Positions 11,874 through 22,324 of a stretch of DNA of 64,000 nt are shown piece by piece (position 1 is the stretch's first letter; the number at the start of each line of letters is the position of its first letter). The notes under the pieces are model-generated. The model made no database searches, was not told the origin of the DNA, and was given only the letters and a program-made list of their open reading frames with translations. Source of the stretch: Nomia melanderi (taxonomy: Eukaryota > Arthropoda > Insecta > Hymenoptera > Halictidae). The DNA is taken from assembly GCF_051020985.1 (NCBI RefSeq), contig NC_135008.1:1240001-1304000 (forward strand), given 5' to 3'. The translations under genes and the position numbers were made by a program.

Positions 11874-13181
11874 CCACGCAAGAGACAACCAAAGAAAAGC
11901 TCCCGACTCGGGAGCGTCTCGATCAGCCGCGAGAGGATCGACACGTCGAAAAGTCCCGTCGGCCGTTCGACCCGCGCGCAGTCGGGCAGCGGGTCGCGTG
12001 GCGCGAAAAATTGCGTGCCCGTCCGCGGTTCCCGAAGACGCACGCCGGCCAGCGGGCCGCAGGAAAACAACGCACGCCGGGCGCAGGGCGTTACGATACG
12101 TTGCGTCATGCATTGGACGGTTTTCCGGATAGGGCAGTAATTTGGCGGCGCGGCGCTTGCGCCGCGAGGCGGGTCCGGGTCAACGGCAAGAACCCGGTCT
12201 AGTCGTACGACGAACGCCCGACCGGGTTGTCGGTGTCGCGACGTTCTCCGCAAGCCCGCGAGCACATCCGTTTTTCTCCCCTCCCCTTCTCTCGTTCTCT
12301 CTCTCTCTTTCTCTCTGGCGCTCTGCGCGTCTCTCTCTGCCTCTCGGCGTGCCACCCCCTCGCCCTCTCCCGCTGGCCTGTGCCGAGGCAGCGGCGAAGA
12401 CACGAAGCAACAGGACGAAATACAAACAGAGCGGTACTGCGCTCGCACGGCGTACCGTTCTGGAAATCGTGTCTATCAATCGGTGTTCCTCGAGAAACTC
12501 TTTGAAAAAAACAAAAGAAAATCCAATGGCAAACATTAGGACTACCGTGAAAGAGAATCCAGTGTGACCGGTCATGAAGTGTGTCGGCGTCGCCCGAGAT
12601 CAAAGGGATAGAGCCGCTGTAAGAGGATAATCCGGTGGATCCTCGTCGACGACGGACTTTACACGGTGTCGAGGGTGGCCGTGGATCGCGAAGGGTGCAG
12701 GTGGTTGCTCAGGTATTCCGTCGCTCGGACCTTTCAGCCCGTCAGATCCTTCCGAGGGGCGAGCAGGTGAATCCGATCGGACGAAGGTTGGACAAGAGGA
12801 ACCTCCGATCATCCCCCGGTGTCTTCTGGAAGCCTTGTAGACGTCGAGGGTCGGTCGGGGTTGAAGGACTGCTGGCTCGACAGGGTTCCTCGTCGGCGTG
12901 ACGGCAGAAAGATCGACGGCAGGTGGACAGCGCAGGGGTCGACGCACCTGGCCGCGTTCTCGCTCGATCGCGCGGTTGCTCTTCCGGTCTGCCGGGAGAA
13001 GGAGGGTGGGAGCGGCCAGTGTCCTTGAAACATTTATCGAGAGAGTGATGTGCACGGTCTGGTGATACTCGACACGGTGTTTATCGGTGCTCCGATCGAG
13101 GATCGATTCCCGGAACCTGGACACCCTCGGAGGCTGCGTTCCTCGGCTGGAGTTCCGCTTGTCCAGGCTGCGAGCGGGTAC
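11874..13181 (+). promoter_or_regulatory. GC-rich CpG island; candidate promoter or 5' leader exon
   Basis: About 1.3 kb of clearly higher GC content than the flanks, bounded by a minisatellite on the left and a family E MITE on the right. It contains a perfect hairpin CGCGGCGC-TT-GCGCCGCG (12149-12166), an inverted pair AACCCGGTC/GACCGGGTT (12191-12199 and 12220-12228), and a pyrimidine tract (12266-12376) that reads as GAGA on the other strand. It ends near tandem donor-like sites: GT at 13178 (CGG|GTACGTGAG) and GTGAGT at 13182. Overlapping open frames of up to 213 residues on both strands are expected in GC-rich DNA and show no known domain. Strand and function are inferred. Confidence 0.3.
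12266..12376 (+). repeat. Polypyrimidine (CT)n-rich tract
   Basis: Runs of CTCTCTCT with C-rich interruptions over about 110 bp. On the minus strand it is a cluster of GAGAG elements. It lies centrally in the GC-rich island, a placement typical of GAGA-type promoters in insects, but no transcription start can be shown. Confidence 0.7.
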
Positions 13182-13230
13182 GTGAGTTTCGTTGCCTTCG
13201 GTTTGCTGTTAGGGGATGCGTGGCTTGTCT

Positions 13231-13462
13231 TCAACCCCTTGTCGTACTATTTACTTTTGTTACTTAGCTCTGTACCATTTTACTGTCGACAATTTGGAAA
13301 TGCAACGAAATTGTCCATTCTACTTCAAGTGGAAATTTTATTTGAAGATACACTAGCAAAATAGTTTGCTTTGATCCGTGGGTAATGAATAACATCGATT
13401 GTCAAATTAGTCTAGAAACCTTCATCACGAGTCTCACTCGTCATTGTCCGGCAAGGGGTTAA
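13231..13462. mobile_element. Family E MITE (232 bp)
   Basis: Left flank TCAA, right flank TTAA. Ends CCCCTTGTCGTAC and, read inward from the right, CCCCTTGCCGGAC. A perfect palindrome, ACGAGT-CTC-ACTCGT (13427-13441), lies about 18 bp inside the right end only. The segment around 13270-13335 (TACCATTTTACTGTCGAC) recurs at 15199-15265. Confidence 0.7.
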
Positions 13463-14896
13463 GCTTAGGTCACTGAAGAGGCGTCTAAATTATTGCTACT
13501 TATGTTTACGGATCGGCGCGCCGTCGGTTGAATGTAGTTCAGTGATCTAGGGTTAATGTTACGGTGTGGGCTGCTTTATTGGTACTTCGTTGGTACTGCT
13601 TTATTCGCAGGGTGTGGGATATCGATATTGTATTGGCGTTGCTTGGGTAGCTTAGACAGCATATCTTTGCGAAACACTTTGAAACTGACGGAGAAGGGTC
13701 TCGGGAAATTGCTTGCATTTTGAAGGAGATTAGGGTGTCTCCGAAACTTTTTAGGGATCAATGTGATCTAGGAGTCTAGGGGTGGATTACCGAGCACATC
13801 TTGCAAAGTACAAGATATGACCTTCGCTTGGAACGTTCAGGGGAATATCTCTAAGATCAACCCCTAACCCTAATTCCTCGTTTCACTTAACCCTATTCGA
13901 CAATATCTCTCATAAATACAATTTCCTAACAAAAATCGCCATTTCGCAGTAAGAGATTCCACTGTTTCGACTCGAAGATTCGACTCGAAACCAACTGACC
14001 CGATACATCTGTATTCTTTCCTAAATTCATCTTTCAATGATTCCAATGAAACAAGGAAATTGTACTCTTAGAAGCTACCTGATCTGTTTATAAATCCATT
14101 TCCCAATTATTCAAGCGAACGAAGGAAATTGTGGAAGAAAAATTCGGATGATTTACTCAGATCATAAAGCGAAGGAATTTCGACTCTTAGCAATCAATAT
14201 ACAATTCAGCTTCATCCGAAAGTTTTCTACATCCCAATCCTCGTCCGTAAAGGGCTGGACGATTGTAGTTTCACCGAAACCGTCGCCCACAGCGTTGTCT
14301 TTTGTACGCGAGAGGTTGTTGATCACCGACGTCCATCGCGCTACAAAGGGTTAAACGTTTAGCCTGATGACGGCCGATCCCTGGCAAAGGGAACAGCGCG
14401 AACGGGGTCGAGCGGGCGGCCGGATAAAAATCGCGTTGCAACGCTGCGAAAGGAAATTGGTTCGTATTGACCTCCCCGAATCGTCGGCGTGGCGCACATG
14501 GTCCGCGCTCCGGAATGCCAGCCGAGCCTGTCGAGGGAAATGTTTTTCAAAGGCCTCCCCGTTCGTGCCGATGCACCGGGAAAATCCGACGCGCGTGTTC
14601 CGTCGACGGCGTTCCTCCTACACGGGCGAGTTCTCCGTGAAGCGGCGGCTAGAGGCTCTCGAGGGCTCTCCTATCGATGACCCCGAATCGGTCGCTGGGT
14701 GTCGAGGTCGGCCGACGGCTGCTTATCACTTTGATGGCCGGCGCGCGTCGCGTAGGTGTGACTTCGCACCGCTATCTCCGCGCGGCGTGCGATAACGGCG
14801 TCGAACCGCGAATTCGACGTCTGCATACTACGCTGGAACTGTCGCGGCCGTCGGAACGACGGATTTCGGCGGTCTTGTTTCGCAGTTATCGGTATC
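13463..14896. other. Background DNA with degenerate family B remnants
   Basis: No gene. 14180-14258 matches the right half of family B (AATTCAGCTTCATCCGAAAGTTTTC, then TCGTCCGTAAAGGG). A further CTACAAAGGG-TTAA end lies at 14341-14354. 14360-14890 is CpG-rich with opposing open frames that resemble nothing known. Confidence 0.4.
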
Positions 14897-15140
14897 TTGA
14901 CCCTTGCACTCGGGTGACAGTCACCACTTGATTTCGTGTCAAGTTATAAAGTTTGATATTTAACATTATACTTCGTAAACTAAAATAATTAAACTAAATT
15001 AACTAAACTGAAGTAACTAAGATTTGTCTCTCAACGTACGTGTGATTTCTCGTCGAGTCGGTTTTACAGAATATCGTCTTCATCTCGTCAGAAAATGTTG
15101 AAATATTTCTAGTGAAAAACTTCGGAGTGCAAAGGTTTAA
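14897..15140. mobile_element. Family A MITE (244 bp)
   Basis: Flanks TTGA (left) and TTAA (right). Left end CCCTTGCACTCGGG, followed by the perfect palindrome GGTGAC-A-GTCACC (14913-14925). The right end is TTCGGAGTGCAAAGG. The interior (AAAGTTTGATATTTAACATTA) is shared with the A copies at 17105, 21368 and 31145. Confidence 0.75.
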
Positions 15141-15270
15141 CCCTTTGCACTCAAAAATATTTTTCATTAAAAATATTCATTACTCTCTGATGAAGTATCA
15201 ATACCATTTTACTATCGACAATTTGGACGAAATGCAACAAAATTGTCCATCCTACTTAAATTGAATTGAA
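15137..15270. mobile_element. Truncated family A end, inverted, joined to a family E interior
   Basis: Starts from the same TTAA that ends the previous A copy, but in the opposite orientation (CCCTTTGCACTCAAAAATATTTTTCATT). After about 60 bp the similarity changes to the family E interior (TACCATTTTACTATCGACAATTTGG; compare 13270). The junction with its neighbour is nearly palindromic (GAGTGCAAAGG meets CCCTTTGCACTC). Confidence 0.6.
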
Positions 15271-15926
15271 ATGAAATTACGGGGACTGTTATTTATTTTC
15301 TGTTAGTTGCATTGAGTTTTATAGGTACATTACTTGTTCCATGAAAATTCACAAAAATCAGAGAATATGAATTATCACACGCTCATTATTCCAGTGTCGA
15401 CGCATCGCGCGTCGAATTTAAGGCTACCTAGGGAGCGCGACGTGCATCGACGTCGAGTTTGATATTTAAAAGCTAAAGCTGCGTCTAAAAACGCTGAGCG
15501 AGGTGTTCGCTCGTCAAAGCGTTACCAAACACGTCACCGACGGGAACGATTATTTATTGAGACGTTTCGCGACCGAAGCACCGGCGTTCGCGGGCTCGAT
15601 TACAGATAGGGAATCAAAGGGAACGTTCCGAACGGTTTTTCCATTTCCACCGTTTAATTATTTAATCGTGTCGCAGCCGGGACCGGAGCCAGTGCTATAG
15701 ACGACATTGTCGAAGTGCGCTCGTTTCTTTGGATTCCTTCCCCGAATCGCTCGGTTTCGTTTCTTCGAATTCTCGCGGCGTAACGTTTTTCCGGAAAAAT
15801 CGATGCGCCGCCGTTAGGCCTTCGGCGACCGAGGTCGCGTCGATTTATTCTCTTTTCGCTCGAAAACAACCGTTCTACATTAGCTCATTTCGTGAGCGAT
15901 ATAGTTTCTTATGAATTCTTTAACCC
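15271..15926. other. Background DNA, no gene
   Basis: CpG-rich 15395-15900, with open frames on both strands (15503-15914) that resemble nothing known. No repeats recognised. Confidence 0.4.
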
Positions 15927-16141
15927 TTAACCCCTTGCCTTGCAATATCGTCAGACTCGAGGCGAAGGTTTCTGATACGGTTTGATAAACGTAAATGTCA
16001 TTGAGTTGTATTAGGTTTAAATGAAGCATTGTTGTTTTTGTTAGCAATTGTATAAGTCACTTCTGCGAATTTCACTTTTGAGATTCATTAAAATATCTAA
16101 TATTCTTGGTGCAGTATTGGAGACAGAGTTCAAAGGGTTAA
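15927..16141. mobile_element. Chimeric MITE: family E left end, family D right end
   Basis: TTAA on both sides (15927-15930, 16138-16141). The left end CCCCTTGCCTTGC is family E, with a subterminal TCGTCAGACTCGA resembling the E palindrome. The right end (GGTGCAGTATTGGAGACAGAGTTCAAAGGG) is family D. The interior is intermediate, suggesting recombination between elements or a very old insertion. Confidence 0.55.
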
Positions 16142-16877
16142 TAGACGTCAACGTTTTTATTTTGCAAGTATTTAAATTATGAAGAGAATTAAAATTCTTT
16201 TGTATGTGTAGAAAGATAAGAGTAGGAGATTCTTCGGATCTCAATGAACGTGTTGCTCCGATTTCGATGAGGAATTGGAAATAAGTCGATAGCTTTAGTG
16301 TTAACGAGGATCAACGATGAGATGCTATTTTCATTGGGATTATTCGCCGAGGAACCCGTTGAATTGTTGGTTACGGTAAAGACGACGACGACGATAGAAG
16401 CGAAACTGCTAGGAAATTTCCGCGCGGAAAAGTGCCGGGAGAACTTTTCTTGAAACTCACGGTCTCGCGTGTTGGGTTGCTCGCGTGACAGAATGGACAG
16501 CTTTTCGTTCCGACTGGGGAGAGGATGAGGAATACTCGTAGAAAGCACTGCGGGTGCCAAATATCCCGAATGTTTCCCGGGAAAAGGGAAAAGTTCCGGC
16601 ACGTTACCGTTGGACGCGCACCAGCGATGTTATCCCTCTGCTGTCGATGATTATTTGCATAAAGAAGATTTCTCTTAGATCGTATACCAAGGCATTCCCG
16701 TTGGCGTATGGAATATTTTCCCATGGAAAGGAAAACAAGGTTTCCATCCCGTTTACAGCGTTTCCCGCGGGAATTCTTCGAAAGACATTCACACTCGTGG
16801 TTACTAAAATTACGATTATTAGAAATTATTAGAAAAGTACGTACGCTCCTCTAAAATCATCGAATCTCCCTTTCTTC
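16142..16877. other. Background DNA with one family C end
   Basis: An isolated C-type right end (TAGCTTTAGTG-TTAA) lies at 16290-16304. 16360-16800 is CpG-rich with opposing open frames that resemble nothing known. Confidence 0.4.
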
Positions 16878-17031
16878 TTAACACTCAGGCGACCGTCTAG
16901 ACAGAACTGTAACTACAACCTTCTTCGTTATCTTCGATGGAACTTGTTCGATTAATTGGTTTTTTAATTTAAGGCAATACATTACTGAGTGAAAAGTGGG
17001 AAATCTCCACATTTGGTTGGCTAAGCGTTAA
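16878..17031. mobile_element. Family I MITE (154 bp)
   Basis: TTAA on both sides. Ends CACTCAGGCGACC and, inward from the right, CGCTTAGCCAACC (about 9 of 13 matching). A perfect palindrome, GTCTAGAC (16895-16902), starts 14 bp inside the left end only. Only copy of this family seen in the window. Confidence 0.55.
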
Positions 17032-17104
17032 AACACTGGATCAACGCGTTGATCAGACGCGTATCGAAGTTCATAAATGTGGTATCAATGGTGTTTAAAT
17101 ATGT

Positions 17105-17235
17105 GTTATTTTAAAAAATCACTTAAAAACTATAAAATTTGATATTTAATATTAAGTTTCACAAAATATCGTCTTTATCTCATCGGAAGATGTTCAAATA
17201 TTTCTAATGAAAAACTTCCGAGTGCAAAGGGTTAA
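17105..17235. mobile_element. 5'-truncated family A MITE
   Basis: The right end CTTCCGAGTGCAAAGGG-TTAA (TTAA 17232-17235) and the interior (AAAATTTGATATTTAATATTAAG; ATCGTCTTTATCTCATC) match family A. The left end fades into unrelated sequence before about 17105. Confidence 0.65.
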
Positions 17236-18368
17236 AACTACGGTACTACGTAAATATCTGTTATCGTTGCTCACGAGTGAAACACTCGAGCGTGGACTCT
17301 TCCCCGATCGTTCACGACACACGAAAGATTCGTCCGCGATTAACGACTTTGGAGATAGCCCGATAACGACGTAGATCCATCAGTCAAATATACGTCTGTC
17401 CCGACGCGCGATATCCGCGGACGTGTTAACGAGATTTCACGGGGAACAGGAACCGCGGCCGGGTATTTAACGTCGAGAACGAGAGACTGGACGATATTAA
17501 GCCGGCTCTACGTTTGAAATCTTAATGGGAACTTTTTACGAGGCGCGCACTTCGGTTTCTTTGAGGTTCGCGTTAACGCCGCTTTCCCTCCGTGATCGCG
17601 CGAGACCGCGAACTTATGTTTCCCGTGAAGCTTTTAATTACCCCTTTGAGACTGCACGTCGCGACGGTTAATCGCGGATTCAACGTTTCTCTTTTTTTCT
17701 TCTGATCCTTTAAGCATTACAGCGACGAGATTTCGCGGGACGGGATATTATGCGTATCGGGAATCGTATATCCTTGATCCTTCACGAATTTATGCCTGAT
17801 TATGAAATTAGGCGAATACGACGATGGAATGGAGATTAAACGATTGTAGATCGAAGCTTGAATTATTTTTGATTTTTAAGGCAACGCGCGGCAAGGTACT
17901 AACGTGATTACTTATTCGAGTACGGGAAACGAGTAACAATTATAGATTTAATGTGTATTCTTTTGATTAATGGTTAGACTTTTCACATCGATTTCTAAAG
18001 TTTCCGAATCTCGCAGTAACATTCGAACAAACAGGATCATTCGCGAGAACCGATCAAGCCGGTGCCGGTTTAGAGAATTTCAAGTTTTAAGTTCCTTACC
18101 TCGACTCCTTTCTCTCGCGTTGCGCTGCGTTCGTTTTTCCGTAAATATTGAAACGCTGGGGTGTGCTCGAGGAAAGCCAATTCTTTCCGGCAACGAGACC
18201 CGCGTCTTTAAACATCAATCATTCCGGCCGGCCGAGTCGGGGAGAAGTTAACTTCCTCTATCCGAATTTTCATAATCCTCCTGGTCCGGCCGCGCGAACG
18301 TTCCTTCGCCGTTTCGTTTGTTCTCGCCGTTTCTCGCCGATTCGCTGAACAGTGCGACGATTTCCGGA
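17236..18368. other. Background DNA, no gene
   Basis: CpG-rich, especially 17280-17640 and 18000-18350. A minus-strand donor-like GAG|GTAAGG lies near 18077-18085 but no open coding exon joins it. Confidence 0.4.
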
Positions 18369-18580
18369 GACATTGGAAATGTAAACCTGTGAAAGTTAAA
18401 GTACTTGCGTATTATATGGGCTATCTTTGTTTTTGAGAGATCAAATATTAGTAGTGATAGTGATAATAATGATGACATTGGAAATGTAAACCTCCGAAAG
18501 TTAGAGGACTTACGTATTATATGGGCTATCTCTGTTTTTAAGAGATCAAATGTTAGTAATGATAGTGATACTAATGCTGA
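18369..18580 (+). repeat. 105-bp tandem duplication
   Basis: Two adjacent copies (18369-18473 and 18474-18580), each starting GACATTGGAAATGTAAACC and containing CGTATTATATGGGCTATC. They differ at few positions, so the duplication is relatively young. Because 105 is a multiple of three, open frames run through it as 35-residue repeats on both strands; these are by-products. Confidence 0.85.
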
Positions 18581-19182
18581 CAATAATAAAATATTAATTA
18601 TGCTAGTGATGGTAATGACAACAACGAAATATTAACCGTTTGGTAATGCTATAATGGAGACTTCTAGCTTCGATAAGTTCGTTAGCTGCAAACGAATGAT
18701 TTAATCATTGGAATAACGAAATATTGATGTTTATATTGTCTAGTATCTAATCTTTCAATAGTTGAACAAATTTATTAAATGCTTAGTCAGAACTAACTCA
18801 AATGACTGACCAGCGTCATCTTCAATTAGGAAAGAAAAGTGATTCATCTTATTATACGTAAGGATAGAAATTTGACAGAGAGATCGAGGATCGAGAGATC
18901 TAATGCGATTGCTCGGAAAGAGGTTAACGCGAAATTTTTCATTAATCCGTGAATAATGCAGCGTCCTTTGTAAGGCGAAGGGAGGACGTTGAAGCTGGAG
19001 ATCAAAAGGCCAGGACGCGTTTGCGCGACGCAAAACGAACGTTGATTTATTTAGACGTTTTCAAGAATGTTCCAAGCGTAGACTTCGTTGTCCATTGTTG
19101 GCTGTTCTCTTTGATCGGGGGACGATTAAACGCGTTCGAAGTGGTATTTATTTCATTGACACTCGGCGATTCCATTTGACTA

Positions 19183-19389
19183 TTAACCCTTTGTGGACGA
19201 AGGTTGTTTAGAATATAGAGAACCTTCTGCTTCTGCGAAATTAGATATTGAATGCTTGATCAATAGGGAATGAGGAAACTATTTACTGATTCCTTGCTAT
19301 TCGAGTGGTTGAATCATTTGTTTGCGACTTGGTATTACGAGCATGAAAGTTTCAGCTCGAAGTGTCGACATTCGTCCGCAAAGGGTTAA
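19183..19389. mobile_element. Family B MITE (207 bp)
   Basis: TTAA on both sides. Ends CCCTTTGTGGACGAAGG and CATTCGTCCGCAAAGGG. The palindrome-like TGTCGACA lies just inside the right end. The interior runs opposite to the 9467 copy (ATTCGAGTGGTTGAATCATTTGTTTGCGACTTGG). Confidence 0.85.
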
Positions 19390-19417
19390 CATTAAAGTTA
19401 GAACATTTCTTAGACCT

Positions 19418-19551
19418 TTAATTCCCTTCTCAGTACAAACTTTGTATGTTTGGAAGATCTAATAATCATAAGGCAGTTCTCTTAAAATTCATTCAAATAT
19501 TTAATATTAGAACTGGTGCAATATTGGAGCCTACAGAGTTCAAAGGGTTAA
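19418..19551. mobile_element. Family D MITE (134 bp)
   Basis: Between TTAA 19418-19421 and TTAA 19548-19551. Left boundary TTCCCTTCTCAGTAC; right end TACAGAGTTCAAAGGG; palindromic core CAATATTG at 19519-19526. Closely similar over its whole length to the nested copy at 851-984, including both boundaries. Confidence 0.75.
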
Positions 19552-20454
19552 TATACAATACTCACATATGTGTTTTGATCTCTCGTTATTGTATCATATA
19601 TTTCCCGTTATTCGATTGTTTTGTGTAGTACTTTTCGAAAATCGTAAATGCGTATACAGTCGATGGGGATTCGTAGTGTGAACACATGCATTCTAATCAA
19701 TTGAATAATAATTGGCCGTGAGCGGATCGAAACTTGACCCAGAGTGTGCATCGAGCGTAACGTAAGTAAATATTGAATTGAAAGGTAATCGTAGCAATTG
19801 GTGACAATTGAACGATAAAAAAGATCCGTCGCGAAGAGTACGTAACGTATAAGTAAAGTTTGCAACGAGGCAGAGAGAATAGAATCAAAGAGAAAAAGAG
19901 AAAGAGGGAAAGAGTATATTTCTTGGTTGTTCCGAAAGATCGATCACACTCGAAAAGGCAGCTCGTCGCTTGCACATTTATGAATGCGAAACATGGCGGT
20001 ATTATACCCGGCGAATCATGTGTTTGCGTTACGGTGCAAAATGTCGTCGCTACAAATATCTATCGACAGTGCCACTTTGTGCTAGTTGAAACCTCATTCC
20101 GCGAATCTCCAATGTTTACTTCCCGCCGGCCCCTCGTAACGCCAGTGCTCGCATTGTTCCCCGCTGTCTGTTTGTTTTAGTCGCGCACAGTCGCTGCGAA
20201 CTTTCTACTTTGATTCGATCGATGATTTCCTTTTTCCGTTTCCTTTTTTTTTTCCTCTGCTCGCAGCCGTCTGCATCATTAACGGGGATCGATTTACTTG
20301 CCGGTGATTGGTTCTCTTTTTTCTGGGAATTATTGCGACGGTAGTGTGATTTCTTTATTGTACGGTGTTATTGTAATGCTTTGATACTATGATAGTATCG
20401 CAATATTATTTTCTAACATGAACTTGCAACGTATGTGACAAATTTGTAATTTGT
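19552..20454. other. Background DNA with a polypurine tract
   Basis: No gene. 19866-19914 is a GA-rich purine run. 20230-20260 is T-rich. AT-rich sequence leads into the minisatellite that follows. Confidence 0.4.
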
Positions 20455-20775
20455 GAATTCATGTTATCGTAGTATCATATCATCACATCATATCATCATA
20501 TCATAAATATGATATACCACTAAACCATCACACAATCATATAACACCAGCAAACCATCACACTACCACCTCATCATATCACACAATCATATAATACCACT
20601 AAACCATCAAACTACAACCTCATCATATCACACAATCATACCATAATACCAGCAAACCATCAGACTACCACCTTATCATATTATCACTCAATCATACCAT
20701 AATACCACTGAACCATCACACTACCACCTCATCATACAATCACACGATCATACCATCATATCAATAAACTCTTAC
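20455..20775 (+). repeat. 50-bp minisatellite (CACAATCATA / ACCACCTCATC units)
   Basis: Units of 50 bp start CACAATCATA at 20531, 20581 and 20631; later units are a little longer and more diverged. They contain ATACCACTAAACCATCA and ACTACCACCTCATCATA. The left edge is built from shorter ATCATATCATC runs, suggesting growth from a simple-sequence seed. Strong strand asymmetry (very few G). Confidence 0.85.
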
Positions 20776-21367
20776 ACACCGCAACGCAATCTCTTCCTAC
20801 TCATCATTCGCCAGAACACCAACTTTCCCATAGCATTCAAAAGTCCTTCCACGCGGACACAATGAAGCAAAGTTTCCACGGTAAATGCGCATTTTGTACG
20901 TTCCGTACGGCGGGGAACGGTTTAATTGAAATATTCTGACCCATTTCTATTTTCCCCAATCGCGGCAAAGCGTTTACACCATTCCGGATCGATTTCAGGT
21001 GGTGCTATCCGAGCCGCGAGCCGAAATCCAATGCACTTTTTACACGGGAGGACGGGCTCCCTTGTTTTCTCGCTGAGCCCTCCGCGCGTTTTCGAAACGC
21101 GTTCTAACCCTTTGAGAGTCCGCGCTGGAAATTACCAAGCGTTATCGGGAGGAACGTTCCGCTCGGAGCTCAAACATTTACCGAGCACGATGGAAAGTAC
21201 GCGGGAAACGTACCATTAAACCGCGATTACAACGTTTCCGATGTTCCCGGCGATACGCCACGTTGTAGACAAGCTTTCCTTCGAACTTCGAAAAAGTCCC
21301 TTTCCCATTCGGCCCGCAAAAATGTATATCCGCGGAGAGATTCACGGTCCACCGTGATTCCGAATAT
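20776..21367. other. Background DNA, no gene
   Basis: CpG-rich from 20920. A solitary CTAACCCTTTGAGAGTCCGC at 21105-21124 resembles an isolated MITE end with no partner. Confidence 0.4.
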
Positions 21368-21606
21368 TTAACCCTTTGCACTCGAAAGGTGCCTCTCAGT
21401 CACCACTCGATTGTAAAACTGTAAAATTTCGTATTTAACGTTAAGTCTTGATTAATCTGTCGATACGTGAAATGTGGAAATAAAATACGATTGTTCCCCT
21501 TATTTTACGAATAGATTCCTCGTTGAGTTTTGAAAAATGTCGTCTGTATCTCATAAAAATACACTGAATATTTCTGGTGACAAATTTTTCGAGTGCAAAG
21601 GGTTAA
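21368..21606. mobile_element. Family A MITE, full length (239 bp)
   Basis: TTAA on both sides. Left end CCCTTTGCACTCGAAA, followed by the imperfect palindrome GGTG-N9-TCACC region (21388-21404). The right end is TTTCGAGTGCAAAGGG. The interior (AAAATTTCGTATTTAACG; ATGTCGTCTGTATCTCAT) defines the family. Best-preserved copy in the window. Confidence 0.85.
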
Positions 21607-22137
21607 TAGAGACGTCCCCGTACCGGCGCGAACGGGGAACATTTAATGAGAAGTTATCGCTCCGCGGGAACCGTCGTATTTCACCGAAATATTCATTTAA
21701 ATAATTATACAATTTTTCACTTTGCGTCCCCGCCGTATCCGCGGGTGTACGCGAACTGACGTATGTAGGTTAACACTGCAACAACAAAAAATCCCTGTCC
21801 ACGTGCAAACGCGAAATTCCTTGATGGCCGCGCGCCCCGCGCATGGAACTGTATAAATCGGAGCAGCATTTGTAACCGTTGTCTTCCCTCGGTTTTAATA
21901 ATGTTGTAACTTTGTTAATCCCGCGCCGTGACACGCGTAGAGTGACGGGGCGAATAAATGAACGACGTAACATTTATCCTGAAAATATTTCAACTTTTCT
22001 ATTAATTCCCCTGCGCTCCGACTTTGGGAATTATAATTTTTCATTTATACATCGTGGTTTTTAAAACATTTCCCTTGCGTTTCGTGAGCACTGTCTCAAT
22101 ATTTTAATATTTTTTTAATATTTGATATTTCTATGTA
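21607..22137. other. Background DNA, no gene
   Basis: CpG-rich to 21960, AT-rich afterwards. A solitary TTAACACTGCAAC at 21770 resembles a C end without a partner. Confidence 0.4.
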
Positions 22138-22324
22138 TTAACACATTGCGTACTGGCAACGAGAAATCTCGTTTTTATATAGAGACTCTTAGCTATATAA
22201 CTTTGATAATTACCATAGCATTTAAAGAAATATTAAATTTTTTATAGATAGATATATAAGTGGATCTCACTGAAAATCCGTACAATTTAATTTTCTGATA
22301 ATTAACCGGTACACAATGTGTTAA
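22138..22324. mobile_element. Family F MITE, full length (187 bp)
   Basis: TTAA on both sides. Ends CACATTGCGTACTGG and, inward from the right, CACATTGTGTACCGG (13 of 15 match). A perfect palindrome, AACGAGA-AA-TCTCGTT (22158-22173), starts 17 bp inside the left end only. The related copy at 36878 keeps this palindrome. Confidence 0.8.

Noticed and set aside
11807..13124. Overlapping open frames of up to 213 residues on both strands in the GC-rich island
   Set aside because: GC-rich DNA has few stop codons. The frames overlap one another, run into the minisatellite, are Arg/Ser/Pro-rich and contain no recognisable domain.
20531..20745. CRISPR-like regular repeats
   Set aside because: The 50-bp units are directly tandem with no unique spacers and the sequence context is eukaryotic. 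It is a minisatellite.
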